NCBI GenBank assembly: GCA_017308255.1
Contig: JAFKFN010000019.1
Coordinates: 1-64,000, forward strand
Source of the DNA: Altererythrobacter sp.
GTDB taxonomy: Bacteria > Pseudomonadota > Alphaproteobacteria > Sphingomonadales > Sphingomonadaceae
Length of the DNA stretch: 64,000 nt
Direction: 5' to 3'
Part shown: positions 50,650 to 59,935 of the stretch, one piece after another
How the letters are laid out: each line of letters begins with the position of its first letter
How positions within the stretch are numbered: the first letter of the stretch is position 1
The notes under the pieces: model-generated
The model's input: only the letters and a program-made list of their open reading frames with translations
What the model was told of the DNA's origin: nothing
The model's database searches: none
Program-made: the position numbers and the translations under genes

Positions 50650-51186
50650 ATGAAAAAGCGTATCGTGATTGCCTGCGGCGCCGGACTGGTGGCGTTCGCG
50701 AGTCCGGCGGCTCTGGCGCAGAATGCCTCGTCGCCCTGTTATCTCGAAATCAGCAAGCTTGTTTCCGATCCGCCCGAAGGGGTGGGTGAACTGGGCGTGG
50801 CGCTCCACCATCTGGACGAGGCGCTGCGGCCGCAAGTGGAAGAGATCAAGGTGCTGCAGGAGCAGCTCAATCGCATCCAGGAACGGCAGCGCGAGGCTGT
50901 GCAGGCAGAGGAAGAGGTGGATCTCGTCGCCTTGCAGTCCGACGAGCAGCGCATCGCTGCCGATCTCGACACCAAGCGCAGCCAGCTCCAGCGCGATTAT
51001 GCCGCGCAGCGGCAGCTGCTGGTGGCGCCGGTGCAGAGGCGCGTTAGCCAGCGGGCGCAGGCTTTCGCCGCCCAGCACGGGTGCGAGGACCTGAAGATGG
51101 CGCGCACCAGCGATCTCGCCGGCCTCCAGGCCAGTTCCGCGCGCAACATCACCTCCACTTTCGTGGCCTGGTACGACGGGAAATAA
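50650..51186 (+). CDS. OmpH/Skp-like periplasmic chaperone-type protein
   Basis: This is a 178-residue exported protein with a signal peptide cleaved near ALAQN (residue 24). The mature part is dominated by a long charged helical region (about 45-150: LQEQLNRIQERQREAVQAEE and onward), as in Skp/OmpH tentacles. Two Cys (SSPCYLEI and HGCEDL) flank the helices and could pair. True skp normally sits beside bamA, so this is probably a paralogue or a different coiled-coil periplasmic protein. GGGGAGC precedes the ATG. Confidence 0.75.
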   Translation: MKKRIVIACGAGLVAFASPAALAQNASSPCYLEISKLVSDPPEGVGELGVALHHLDEALRPQVEEIKVLQEQLNRIQERQREAVQAEEEVDLVALQSDEQRIAADLDTKRSQLQRDYAAQRQLLVAPVQRRVSQRAQAFAAQHGCEDLKMARTSDLAGLQASSARNITSTFVAWYDGK

Positions 51187-51256
51187 GCTCACGGCCTGAC
51201 GGCCGCCTGGCGCCCGGGCTTGCCAAGCGCCGCCGCCGCGCCGACAAGCCCCCGTT

Positions 51257-51850
51257 GTGGAGGGGAACGGGCTCAGACGGCACCGCAAGGCTATTGCGGC
51301 GACGCTGGCGCTGATCGCGCTGGCTGTCGCGGTGCTGTTCGCGATGGGCCGGCCGCCGATCTGCACCTGCGGCCATGTGGAACTGTGGCACGGCGCCGTG
51401 CAATCGAGCGGCAACAGCCAGCACATCACCGACTGGTACAGCGCCAGCCATCTTACGCACGGCCTGATCATGTATTTCGCCGCCTGGCTGCTGTGGCGCA
51501 AATGGCGCCTGTTCGGGGGCCGTCCCGCGCGCTGGGCGCTGCCGATCGCGGTGTTCATCGAAGCGGCGTGGGAAGTGACCGAGAACACGCCCATGGTGAT
51601 CGACCGCTATCGCGCGGTCACCGTGAGCTGGGGGTACAGCGGGGATACGATCATCAATTCCGCCTCGGATATCGGCTGGATGGTGATCGGCTTCCTCGCC
51701 GCCTCTCGTCTGCCCGCCTGGGCCAGCGTGGCGCTGGCCGTGTTCCTCGAGCTGCTGACGCTGTGGGTGATCCGCGACAACCTGACGCTCAACGTCATCA
51801 TGCTGTTCTGGCCGATCGAGGCGATCCGCCAGTGGCAGGGCATGGGCTGA
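51257..51850 (+). CDS. UPF0314 (DUF2585) membrane protein
   Basis: This is a 197-residue protein with about five membrane segments. The family signature is GRPPICTCGHVELWHG (about 31-46), HITDWYSASHLTHGLIMY, EAAWEVTENTPMVIDRYR and SGDTIINSASDIGWM. The start is a GTG at 51257. DUF2585 is widely conserved in alphaproteobacteria and its function is unknown. The conserved His/Asp/Glu residues suggest a membrane enzyme or metal site. It is unrelated in function to its neighbours as far as can be told. Confidence 0.88.
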   Translation: MEGNGLRRHRKAIAATLALIALAVAVLFAMGRPPICTCGHVELWHGAVQSSGNSQHITDWYSASHLTHGLIMYFAAWLLWRKWRLFGGRPARWALPIAVFIEAAWEVTENTPMVIDRYRAVTVSWGYSGDTIINSASDIGWMVIGFLAASRLPAWASVALAVFLELLTLWVIRDNLTLNVIMLFWPIEAIRQWQGMG

Positions 51851-51926
51851 CCGAAGCGCCCGCCGCTCCGCTGGACGATGGCGGGCGGACAGCCTATCGT
51901 CGCCGTTCTTCGGGAGCGCGCAACGA

Positions 51927-52334
51927 ATGGCAAGCAACGCCGACATATCCGCCTGGATTGCCTTGTTCATCGGGCTTTACGCCTTGGCCGCGGGGACGGG
52001 CGAACTGCGCAATCCGAACAGCTGGTGGACCATGCTCAAGGAACTCGAACGCGGGCCGGCGCTGCGCCTGGTCAGCGGGCTGGCGGCCCTGGCGGTGGGC
52101 GCGGCGATCTATCTGGTCAATCCATGGATAGGGGGCGACTGGCTGTCGATTGCGGTCAGCGTGGTTGGCGGCATCGCCGTGGCCGAAGGGCTGCTGATCA
52201 TCGCGGCGGGGGAGCGCTTTCTTCACCTGGGGCGGATGCTGCTGGGGCGCGGCGGGCATATCTGGGCGGGGGTTTCGGTCCTGTTCGGCATAGCGGCGAT
52301 CCTGGCGGCGCTGTCGCGGCTTCAGATGGCCTGA
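51927..52334 (+). CDS. Small conserved-type membrane protein
   Basis: This is a 135-residue protein with four predicted membrane helices (about residues 8-25, 48-68, 73-95, 108-130) and a short loop NPNSWWTMLKELERGPALRL. I do not recognise a named family. It starts 76 bases after the UPF0314 stop and may be co-transcribed. There are no catalytic motifs. Confidence 0.7.
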   Translation: MASNADISAWIALFIGLYALAAGTGELRNPNSWWTMLKELERGPALRLVSGLAALAVGAAIYLVNPWIGGDWLSIAVSVVGGIAVAEGLLIIAAGERFLHLGRMLLGRGGHIWAGVSVLFGIAAILAALSRLQMA

Positions 52335-52414
52335 GCGGACGACGGGCGAAGTGAGGCTCGCCCCTTTGCAAGCGCGGTTGCGGCCTCTATCTGGCCGCGC
52401 GCGAATGAGGGTGC

Positions 52415-52948
52415 TTGACGGGCTTGGCAGCGAACGGAACCAGCGGCCTGGAAGAGGTCTTCCTCGCTAATCGCGAGCGTCTGCTGCGCTTTCTCAGGGC
52501 GCGGGGGGCGGGTGATTCCGCCGAGGATCTGCTTCAGGAAATCTGGCTGAAGATCGCCGGGCGCCCCAGCGGGCCGGTGGCCTCGCCGCTGTCCTATCTG
52601 TTCCGCACCGCGGACCTGCTGATGATCGACCGCTATCGCGCGGCCAATCAGGCCCGGCTGCGCGACCAGGCGTGGAGCGACAGTGCGCAGGGCGCCGTTT
52701 CCGGCGTGTCGGACGCTCCCTCGGCCGATCGCCTGATCATCGCGCGGCAGCATGCCCGGCTGGTTGCGGAGACGCTGGACGCCCTGGGGCCGCGCGTGGC
52801 GGGTATCTTCCGCGCGCATCGGATCGAGGGGATACCGCAGCGCCGGCTGGCGGAGCAGTTCGGCGTCAGCCTGAGCACCGTGGAAAGCGATTTGCGCAAG
52901 GCCTACGCCGCGCTGGCCGAGCTGAAGGAGCGGATCGATGAGGCTTGA
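52415..52948 (+). CDS. ECF sigma factor, FecI-like
   Basis: This is a 177-residue sigma factor. Region 2 is at about 14-80 (FLANRERLLRFLRARG, SAEDLLQEIWLKI) and region 4 at about 115-165 (GPRVAGIFRAHRIEGIPQRRLAEQFGVSLSTVESDLRKAY). The start is a TTG at 52415 with GAGGG upstream. It is directly followed by a FecR-type anti-sigma gene and an STN-containing TonB receptor, the standard cell-surface signalling trio. Iron-siderophore or another scarce ligand is the usual signal. Confidence 0.92.
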   Translation: MTGLAANGTSGLEEVFLANRERLLRFLRARGAGDSAEDLLQEIWLKIAGRPSGPVASPLSYLFRTADLLMIDRYRAANQARLRDQAWSDSAQGAVSGVSDAPSADRLIIARQHARLVAETLDALGPRVAGIFRAHRIEGIPQRRLAEQFGVSLSTVESDLRKAYAALAELKERIDEA

Positions 52949-52986
52949 GCCGATCGTCTCCGTCCTACTCGCAGGAGGCACCGACA

Positions 52987-53907
52987 ATGGCGAATGAAAC
53001 GATCCGCGAACAGGCGATCGTCTGGGCCGTGCGCACGGGCGACGCCGCGTTCGAGGATTGGGATGCCTTCACCGTGTGGCTGGAGCAGGATCCGGCGCAC
53101 GCGCTGGCCTATGACGAACTCGTGGCGGGGATCGGCGATGCGGAAGAAGCCCTGCAGGCCTTGCCCCAGGGCGCCAACGATGCGGAGCCGCCGGCAGCGG
53201 GCGTCACGCGCCGGCGCTGGCTGGGCGGCGCGCTGGCGGCCGGCCTGGCGCTGGCGGCGGGCCTGGGCGCCTGGCAGCTGCGCGGCGGGAGCTACGCCGT
53301 GGAAACGGCGCCCGGCGAAACGCGCCTGATCGCCCTTGCCGGGGGCGGCGAGATCGCCCTGGGCGGGGATTCGCGCATCGTGCTGGACCGGAAGGACGCG
53401 CGCACTGCGTCCCTTTCCCACGGTCAGGCGCTGTTCACCATCCGCCACGATGAAGCGCATCCGTTCCGCTTGACCCTGGGGGAGGACACGCTGGTGGATG
53501 TGGGCACGGTGTTCGACGTGAAGCGCACGGCGGGCGCGACCACGGTGGAAGTGGCCGAAGGCGCGGTGGTGTTCAACCCCCGCCGCGAGAACGTGCATCT
53601 CTCTCCCGGCCAGATGCTCGTGCGCCCGGCGGACCGCCGGGGCTATCGCATCGGCACCGTGCGGCTGGGCCAGGTGGGCGAATGGCGCGAAGGGCGGGTG
53701 ACGTTCCAGGACGCGACGCTGGCGGACGTGGCCGACGATCTCACCCGCGCAACCGGCGTTGTGTTCATCGCCCGGGCGGACCGATCGCGGCGCATCTCGG
53801 GAAGCGTGCTGACGGGTCCGGTCAAAACCGATCCGCGCACGCTGGGCCCGCTGCTGGGCATTACGGTGCGCTATAGCGGCGAAGCGTGGGAGATCGGGGA
53901 CCGATAG
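52987..53907 (+). CDS. FecR-type anti-sigma/signal transducer
   Basis: This is a 306-residue protein. The cytoplasmic DUF4880 N-domain is at about 1-60 (REQAIVWAVRTGDAAFEDWDAF), one membrane helix at about 74-93 (WLGGALAAGLALAAGLGAW), and the periplasmic FecR domain at about 105-215. The C-terminal DUF4974/STN-like domain is at about 225-300 (FQDATLADVADDLTRATG). GGAGG precedes the ATG at 52987. It passes the signal from the plug/STN domain of the receptor to the ECF sigma factor encoded just upstream. Confidence 0.92.
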   Translation: MANETIREQAIVWAVRTGDAAFEDWDAFTVWLEQDPAHALAYDELVAGIGDAEEALQALPQGANDAEPPAAGVTRRRWLGGALAAGLALAAGLGAWQLRGGSYAVETAPGETRLIALAGGGEIALGGDSRIVLDRKDARTASLSHGQALFTIRHDEAHPFRLTLGEDTLVDVGTVFDVKRTAGATTVEVAEGAVVFNPRRENVHLSPGQMLVRPADRRGYRIGTVRLGQVGEWREGRVTFQDATLADVADDLTRATGVVFIARADRSRRISGSVLTGPVKTDPRTLGPLLGITVRYSGEAWEIGDR

Positions 53908-53909
53908 CG

Positions 53910-56342
53910 ATGCGGGCGGCATGGTGGATCGGCATAGCGGCTGTGGTCGCCAGCGCTCCGGCGCAGGCGGAAGGCATCGCCGTGAGCGCGCCACCGGGCC
54001 GGGCGGGCGAAGCCGCCGCCGCGATCGCCCGGCAGACCGGCACGAGTATCGTGGTGGACAGCGACATTGCGAACCGCGCCGTTCCCGCCATTCGCGGCCA
54101 TCTCACCCCGAGCGAGGCCGTCGCGCTCCTGGCCCGGGCGGCGGGCGCGCGGGCGATGCAGGTCGGCAGCGGCGCCTGGCGGCTGGTTCCATCTCGCTCG
54201 CCGGCCAATGCGCGCAACACGCGCGCCGCGGCAAGGCCCGCGCCCCGCGCCGCGACACGGTCCGCGCCGCCGGTGGAGAACCTGGGGCCGGACATCGTCG
54301 TGATCGGCAGCAAGCGCGACGTGCCCCTGGTGGACTACGCCGGCCAGGCGGAACTGCTCGATGGTGAGGAACTGGTCTTCGGCGGCGTGGGCGGAACCGA
54401 AAAGATCATGCAGCGGGTGCCCACCGTCTCTTCCACTTATCTGGGCAGCGGGCGCAACAAGCTGTTCATCCGCGGCATTGCCGATTCCAGCTTCACGGGC
54501 CCGACCCAATCCACCGTAGGCCAGTATCTCGGCGATCTGCGGCTGAGCTACAATGCGCCCGACCCGGATCTGCGGCTTGCCGATCTGGCGCGGGTGGAAG
54601 TTCTGGAAGGGCCGCAGGGCACGCTTTACGGCGCCGGATCGCTGGGCGGCATCATCCGGCTGGTGCCCAACGATGCCGTGCCGGGCGTGGTGGAAGGCTC
54701 CGCCATGCTGGGGGCAAGCGTCACCCAGCATGGCGAACCGGGCGGCGATGTCAGCCTGACGGCGAACCTGCCGGTGATCGGCGGGTCCACGGCCCTGCGG
54801 GTCACGCTCAATGCCGAGACCCAGGGCGGCTATATCGACAAGCCGCTGATCGATCGTGAGAACGTCAACCGCACCGGGGTCTACGGCGGGCGGGCGATGT
54901 TCCGCTATGAAGCCGCGCCGGGCTGGACGGTGGACCTGATCGGCGTGGTCCAGCGGACCGACGGCCAGGACAGCCAATATGCCGACCGGGCAGGGCCGCC
55001 GCTGTCGCGTTCGTCTCAGGTGGACGAAGGGTTCGACGCGGATTTCGCGCAAGGGCAGTTCGTCATCACCGGGGAGTTCGGCGATGTGCGCTTCAAGACG
55101 TCCACCGGGATCACCGGCCAGCAGCTGGAGGAACGCTATGATGCGACCCTGCCGGAAGGCTCGCCGCGCGTCTTCACCCAGCGCAACGATACCGAAATGG
55201 TCGCCAATGAGACCCGGCTGTGGCGCCCGCTGGGCGATCGGCCGGGCTGGCTGCTGGGAACGAGCTATACCCACAACCGCACCCGGCTGACCCGCACACT
55301 GGGCCCGCCGGACGCGCAGGGCGCGGTGACCGGGGTCACCAACGTGGTGGACGAGGTGACTTTCTATGGCGAAGCGAGCGTGCGGCTGGCCCAGGGGCTG
55401 GTGGCGACCGGCGGCGGGCGCTTCACCCAGACGCGGCTGAGCGGCGAGGGCGAGGATGTGGACCGGCGGCTGGCCTTCGCCATGGCGGACATCACCGCCT
55501 CGCGCATCGAGAGGGCGTTCCTCCCTTCCGCCTCGCTTTCGGCTAATGTCCTGCCGGATACCACCGTGTATGTCCGTTATCAGGAAGGGTTCCGCCCCGG
55601 CGGGCTGGCCATCTCCGGTGATTTCGTCGCCCGGTTCCGCAACGATTCGCTGGCCACGCTGGAACTGGGCGCGCGCCACGGGCAGGCCGGAACGCAGCCG
55701 TTCAATCTAGCGTTCAGCGTCGCCCATACGCGCTGGAGCGATATCCAGGCGGACTTCATCGACAGCGCCGGCTTCCCCAGCACCGCCAATATCGGCGATG
55801 GGCGCATCTGGACGGCCAGCCTCACCGCGGGCGCGGCGCTGGCGCCGGGGCTGCGGATCGACGGCGGGCTGACCTGGAACGATGGCCGGATCGACGATCC
55901 GCCCGCCTTCGTTCTGATGAACGTCGCGCAAGTCGTCGCCATCCCAGGTTTCACCGGGCGGTTGGAAGAACTGCCCCATGCCCTGCTGAAGCAGATCACC
56001 GAAATCCCCAACATCGCCCGCTTCGCCGGCCGGATCGGCTTCGATTACCGGCGGCCGGTGGGGCACGACATGGAACTGACCGCGCAGGGCTGGGCGAACT
56101 ATATCGGCCGCTCCCGGCTGGGCGTGGGCCCCGAACTGGGCGAGTTGCAGGGCGATTATGTCGATACCGGGCTGGCGGTGCGCCTGGGCCGCGAGGCATT
56201 GGGTCTGACGCTCAGCGTGACCAATCTCACCGATGCGAAAGGCAATCGCTTCGCCCTGGGCACGCCGTTCGCCATTGGCCGCGACCAGACCACGCCGCTG
56301 CGCCCGCGCACGGTGCGCATAGGGGTCGACGCCACGTTCTGA
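53910..56342 (+). CDS. TonB-dependent receptor with STN signalling domain (FecA-type)
   Basis: This is an 810-residue receptor starting three bases after the fecR-like stop. The signal peptide ends near APAQA, the STN domain is at about residues 22-95 (IARQTGTSIVVDSDIANRAVPAIRG... LTPSEAVALLARAAG), then an Ala/Arg/Pro linker, TonB box PDIVVIGSK, a plug with VEVLEGPQGTLYGAGSLGGIIRL, and a barrel ending in RIGVDATF. Together with the FecI- and FecR-like genes it forms a self-regulated import system. The ligand is unknown. Confidence 0.93.
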   Translation: MRAAWWIGIAAVVASAPAQAEGIAVSAPPGRAGEAAAAIARQTGTSIVVDSDIANRAVPAIRGHLTPSEAVALLARAAGARAMQVGSGAWRLVPSRSPANARNTRAAARPAPRAATRSAPPVENLGPDIVVIGSKRDVPLVDYAGQAELLDGEELVFGGVGGTEKIMQRVPTVSSTYLGSGRNKLFIRGIADSSFTGPTQSTVGQYLGDLRLSYNAPDPDLRLADLARVEVLEGPQGTLYGAGSLGGIIRLVPNDAVPGVVEGSAMLGASVTQHGEPGGDVSLTANLPVIGGSTALRVTLNAETQGGYIDKPLIDRENVNRTGVYGGRAMFRYEAAPGWTVDLIGVVQRTDGQDSQYADRAGPPLSRSSQVDEGFDADFAQGQFVITGEFGDVRFKTSTGITGQQLEERYDATLPEGSPRVFTQRNDTEMVANETRLWRPLGDRPGWLLGTSYTHNRTRLTRTLGPPDAQGAVTGVTNVVDEVTFYGEASVRLAQGLVATGGGRFTQTRLSGEGEDVDRRLAFAMADITASRIERAFLPSASLSANVLPDTTVYVRYQEGFRPGGLAISGDFVARFRNDSLATLELGARHGQAGTQPFNLAFSVAHTRWSDIQADFIDSAGFPSTANIGDGRIWTASLTAGAALAPGLRIDGGLTWNDGRIDDPPAFVLMNVAQVVAIPGFTGRLEELPHALLKQITEIPNIARFAGRIGFDYRRPVGHDMELTAQGWANYIGRSRLGVGPELGELQGDYVDTGLAVRLGREALGLTLSVTNLTDAKGNRFALGTPFAIGRDQTTPLRPRTVRIGVDATF

Positions 56343-56420
56343 TTTTTTTCGCCGGTCGCCAAGGTTACGGCGTCATGGCTCCGTCTCGTGGATCGTAGAG
56401 ACCGATCTGTGAGGGGATCC

Positions 56421-59400
56421 ATGCGCCATTACCTGCTTGCCGGCACCGCCATCTTCGCGCTTGCCGCGCCCGCTTCCGCCGAAACCATTGCCACCGCCAT
56501 CACCCAGCCGGTGAAGACCTCCACGATCAAGAACGGCGCGGCGGATGCGATCACCATCACCAAGGATGGATCGGTGAAGCCCGCGAGTGGAACCGCGGTG
56601 ACCCAGGACAGCAATCACGCCGTGACCAATGGGGGCGCGATCGCCATCGGCAATGCCAACGATTCAGCCGGCATCGTCGCCGTGGCGGGGGCCAGCGGGG
56701 ACATCGTCAATTCCGGCACGATCACCATCGATGAGCCCTATGCGCCGACCGACACCGACAACGATGGTGACCTGGATGGGCCCTTCGCGCTCGGCTCCAA
56801 CCGGTTCGGCATCCGCACCGATGGCGCGCACGGCGGCAAGATCGTCAACAGCGGCACGATCACCGTGAAAGGCAACGATTCGGCCGGTATCTGGCTGGGC
56901 GGCCCGCTGGCGGGCGCGCTGACGCATAACGGGACGACCGTGGTGACGGGCGACTGGACCGTGGGCGTGCGCGCGGATGCGATCACCGGTGATGTCCGCC
57001 TGGCCGGCGTGGTTTCCGCCCGGGGCGAGGATGCCGTGGCCGCGCGCTTCACCGGGGACGTGACCGGGGCCATGGTGATCCAGGGGGCGATCAGCTCCAG
57101 CGGCTATCGCTATACCTCGGCACCCAGCGATCCCTCCAAGCTCGACGCGGACGACTTGCTGCAAGGCGGGTCCGCGCTGATGATCGAAGGCGACGTGACC
57201 GGCGGGATCGTGCTCGCCGTGCCTCCCAAGGACAACAGCACCACGGATGACGACGAGGATGACGATGGCATCCCCGACAAGGACGAAGGCACTGCCCTCG
57301 TCACGGCATTCGGCAGCGCGCCGGCCATGGTCGTCGGCGCCACTGATCGCGCGATCAGCATCGGCGCGGTCGCCGGCACGGCCAGCGGGTTCGGCCTGAT
57401 CGTCGAAGGCACGGTTTCGGGCCAGGGCGTCTATACGGGCGTGGACGGCAACGGGCTGGTGATCGGTGGGCGCGGCGGCGCGGTGACCATCGCCAATGGC
57501 GTGGGCATTTCCGGCAGCGTTACGGCTTCGTCCAAGGATGCCGGCGCCACGGCCCTGCGTTTCGGCAGCGGCGCCTCGACGCCGCAGGCGCATGTCTCGG
57601 GCAGCGTCAGCGCGACCACGGGCAATGCGGACGGCGCGAAGGCGAATGCCGTCCAGGTGGACGTGGGCGCGAACGTGCCGACGCTGCGCAACAGCGGCGC
57701 CATCAAGGCGGCCGCCGGCGAAAAAGGTTCGGCCACCGCGATCCTCGATCTTGGCGGGGGCCTGACGCTGATCGAGAACAGCGGCATGATCTCGGCCAGC
57801 GGGGCCGCGGCGGATTCGGGCCGCAACGTGGCCATAGACCTGTCCGCCAACACCACTGGCGTCACCGTGCGGCAGACGCAGGTGGGCGCCGGCATCACCG
57901 CCCCTTCGATCGTCGGTGCGGTGCGGTTCGGCAGCGGCAACGATGTGTTCGACGTGGCCGACGGCACGGTGACCGGCACCGTGAATTTCGGCGGCGGCAA
58001 TAATACGATGAAGCTTTCGGGCGATGCCGTGCATACCGGCAATGTGACCTTCGGCGCCGGGGCTGACGTGTTGAGCCTGGCGGGAACTTCGCGGTTCAAC
58101 GGCAAGGTCGATTTCGGCGGCGGGGCGGATGCGCTGACGATCGGCGGATCGGCGGTGTTTTCCGGTAGCCTGGTCAACGCCGGCAATCTCGCGGTGAACG
58201 TCACCAGCGGCGGGCTGGACCTTGCCGGCCCGGTCTCGATCGGATCGCTGACCGTCGGTTCGGGCGGCGTCCTGCTGGCGACGCTCAACAAGACCGAGGG
58301 CGAAGGCACGTTCTACAACATCGCCGGCGACGCCAGCTTCGCCGACGGGGCCAAGCTGGCTGTCCGGCTGGGCAACGTCGAGGATGCGGAAGGCCGCTAT
58401 GTCGTGTTGCAAGCGGGCTCGATCAGTGGCCTGGACGATCTCGAGACCAGCACCGCGCTGATCCCCTTCATGTTCAAGGCAAGCGTGGCGGAAGACGCGG
58501 CGCCCAACACCATCGCCGTCGATGTCGCGCGGCGCACCGCGACGGAACTCGGCCTCAATCGCTCGCAGGCGGCCGCCTATGACGCGATCTACGCCGCGAT
58601 CGGGCGGGACGAGGATGTCGAAGGCGTGTTCCTGGGCATCACCGACGGCGATCTGTTCCGCGGCACCGTGCGGCAAATGCTGCCCGACCATGCGGGCGGC
58701 GCGTTCGAAGGCGTGAGCTTGGGCACGCGGGCCTTCGCCCGCCAGGTCGCCGATCCGCAGAGCCCGGTCTATTCGGTGGGCGGGGTGGACATCCTGTTCA
58801 GCACCGCGGCGTGGAGCAGCGACAAGGACGAAGGGCCGACCGCCGCCTACGACCTCGGCGGCTTCGGGTTCTCCGCCGGGGCGGAGATCGACAGCATGAT
58901 CGGCAGCTTCGGCGCCTCCGCCAACTGGTTCTGGAACGATTACGACAACGGCAGCGACCTGAACCGCGTGGTGTCCGACACCTATGAACTGGCCGGCTAC
59001 TGGCGCGGCAAGTGGGGTGGCTTCAGCGCGTTCGGCCGGGGTTCGATCGGCCGGGTGGATTTCAACGCCCGGCGCACGTTCCGCGGAACCGCCGATGGCG
59101 AGAATGTGGACATGACCGTGCACAGCGACTGGAGCGGCACCCTGCTGACCGCGACCGGCGGCATGGCTTACGAGGGCCGTGGGGGCAGCTTCTTCTTCCG
59201 CCCGGCGGTGAGCTTCGATTACATCCGCCTGTCCGAAAACGGCTATACCGACAAGGACGGGGGCGATGCCCTGAAGCTGGTCGTGGAAGATCGCACGAGC
59301 GACGAGTTCGCGGTCAACGGCGGGCTGACGCTGGGTATCGATTTCGTCGGCCAGGGCGGCAGCCCGGTGCGCCCGAGCACCAGCGATGGCACCTGGTTCC

Positions 59401-59642
59401 GGCTGGAAACCGAAGGCGGCTGGCGCGAGATCGTCGGCGGATCGCTGGGCGCCACTACGGCCCATTTCGGCGGCGGCACGCCGTTCACGCTGGACCCGGA
59501 GCAGACGGACAGCGGCTGGTACGCCCGCTTACGCGCGGTGGGCGGCGGCTCGCTGTTCGAGATCGGCGGCGAAGTGGGCGCGGAAGACCGGCACGACCGC
59601 ACCGCCCTGTCGCTGCGTGGAACAATGCGCATGGGCTTCTAG
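56421..59642 (+). CDS. Large autotransporter (type Va) with beta-helix passenger
   Basis: This is a 1073-residue protein. The ATG at 56421 follows GAGGGG. The signal peptide ends near PASAE (about residue 21). The passenger (about 22-770) is Gly/Ala/Thr/Ser rich with beta-helix repeats such as IVNSGTITI, two acidic loops (DTDNDGDLDG; DDDEDDDGIPDKDEG) and four tandem FGxGxD repeats at nucleotide 57921-58172. The C-terminal beta-barrel is about 790-1073 and ends in the required Phe (RGTMRMGF). Passengers of this type act in adhesion or as surface enzymes; no catalytic triad was noticed. A strong terminator follows. Confidence 0.92.
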   Translation: MRHYLLAGTAIFALAAPASAETIATAITQPVKTSTIKNGAADAITITKDGSVKPASGTAVTQDSNHAVTNGGAIAIGNANDSAGIVAVAGASGDIVNSGTITIDEPYAPTDTDNDGDLDGPFALGSNRFGIRTDGAHGGKIVNSGTITVKGNDSAGIWLGGPLAGALTHNGTTVVTGDWTVGVRADAITGDVRLAGVVSARGEDAVAARFTGDVTGAMVIQGAISSSGYRYTSAPSDPSKLDADDLLQGGSALMIEGDVTGGIVLAVPPKDNSTTDDDEDDDGIPDKDEGTALVTAFGSAPAMVVGATDRAISIGAVAGTASGFGLIVEGTVSGQGVYTGVDGNGLVIGGRGGAVTIANGVGISGSVTASSKDAGATALRFGSGASTPQAHVSGSVSATTGNADGAKANAVQVDVGANVPTLRNSGAIKAAAGEKGSATAILDLGGGLTLIENSGMISASGAAADSGRNVAIDLSANTTGVTVRQTQVGAGITAPSIVGAVRFGSGNDVFDVADGTVTGTVNFGGGNNTMKLSGDAVHTGNVTFGAGADVLSLAGTSRFNGKVDFGGGADALTIGGSAVFSGSLVNAGNLAVNVTSGGLDLAGPVSIGSLTVGSGGVLLATLNKTEGEGTFYNIAGDASFADGAKLAVRLGNVEDAEGRYVVLQAGSISGLDDLETSTALIPFMFKASVAEDAAPNTIAVDVARRTATELGLNRSQAAAYDAIYAAIGRDEDVEGVFLGITDGDLFRGTVRQMLPDHAGGAFEGVSLGTRAFARQVADPQSPVYSVGGVDILFSTAAWSSDKDEGPTAAYDLGGFGFSAGAEIDSMIGSFGASANWFWNDYDNGSDLNRVVSDTYELAGYWRGKWGGFSAFGRGSIGRVDFNARRTFRGTADGENVDMTVHSDWSGTLLTATGGMAYEGRGGSFFFRPAVSFDYIRLSENGYTDKDGGDALKLVVEDRTSDEFAVNGGLTLGIDFVGQGGSPVRPSTSDGTWFRLETEGGWREIVGGSLGATTAHFGGGTPFTLDPEQTDSGWYARLRAVGGGSLFEIGGEVGAEDRHDRTALSLRGTMRMGF

Positions 59643-59728
59643 ACGACACCCTCGAGCGGACCTGTCCGGGCGCGGCATGTGCCCCCCGAAAACCCCTTGC
59701 CGCGCCGACCTCCGGGCAGGCCCATCGG

Positions 59729-59763
59729 ACACGCCGGAGCCCCTGGGCTCCGGCGTGTTTTTT
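59729..59763 (+). terminator. Rho-independent terminator after autotransporter
   Basis: A perfect 13-base stem (ACACGCCGGAGCC at 59729-59741 with GGCTCCGGCGTGT at 59746-59758) and a four-base loop are followed by a T-run to 59763. It is the clearest intrinsic terminator in the window, 87 bases after the autotransporter stop. The rest of 59643-59935 holds no recognisable gene. Confidence 0.93.
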
Positions 59764-59935
59764 CGGGCGCAGGCGGCAAGCCTCGGGGCGATCGGTCGAT
59801 AGGGCGATAGCGGTTTAGGGGCCGCAGGGGGATCGTCGATCTTACCCGGCAGCGACACTATTTGAAGAACGGCCCTCTTGGCGGCTACAGGGGATCGAGC
59901 CGAGCCCGAGACTCGCCACCCAGGGGGATAGATCG

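Noticed and set aside
56664-59465. Very long open frame (933 codons) antisense to the autotransporter
   Set aside because: It is composed of His/Arg/Gly/Ala-rich sequence with no fold, mirrors codon bias of the plus-strand gene in a high-GC genome, and lacks a ribosome site. The plus-strand protein has a signal peptide, repeats and a barrel.
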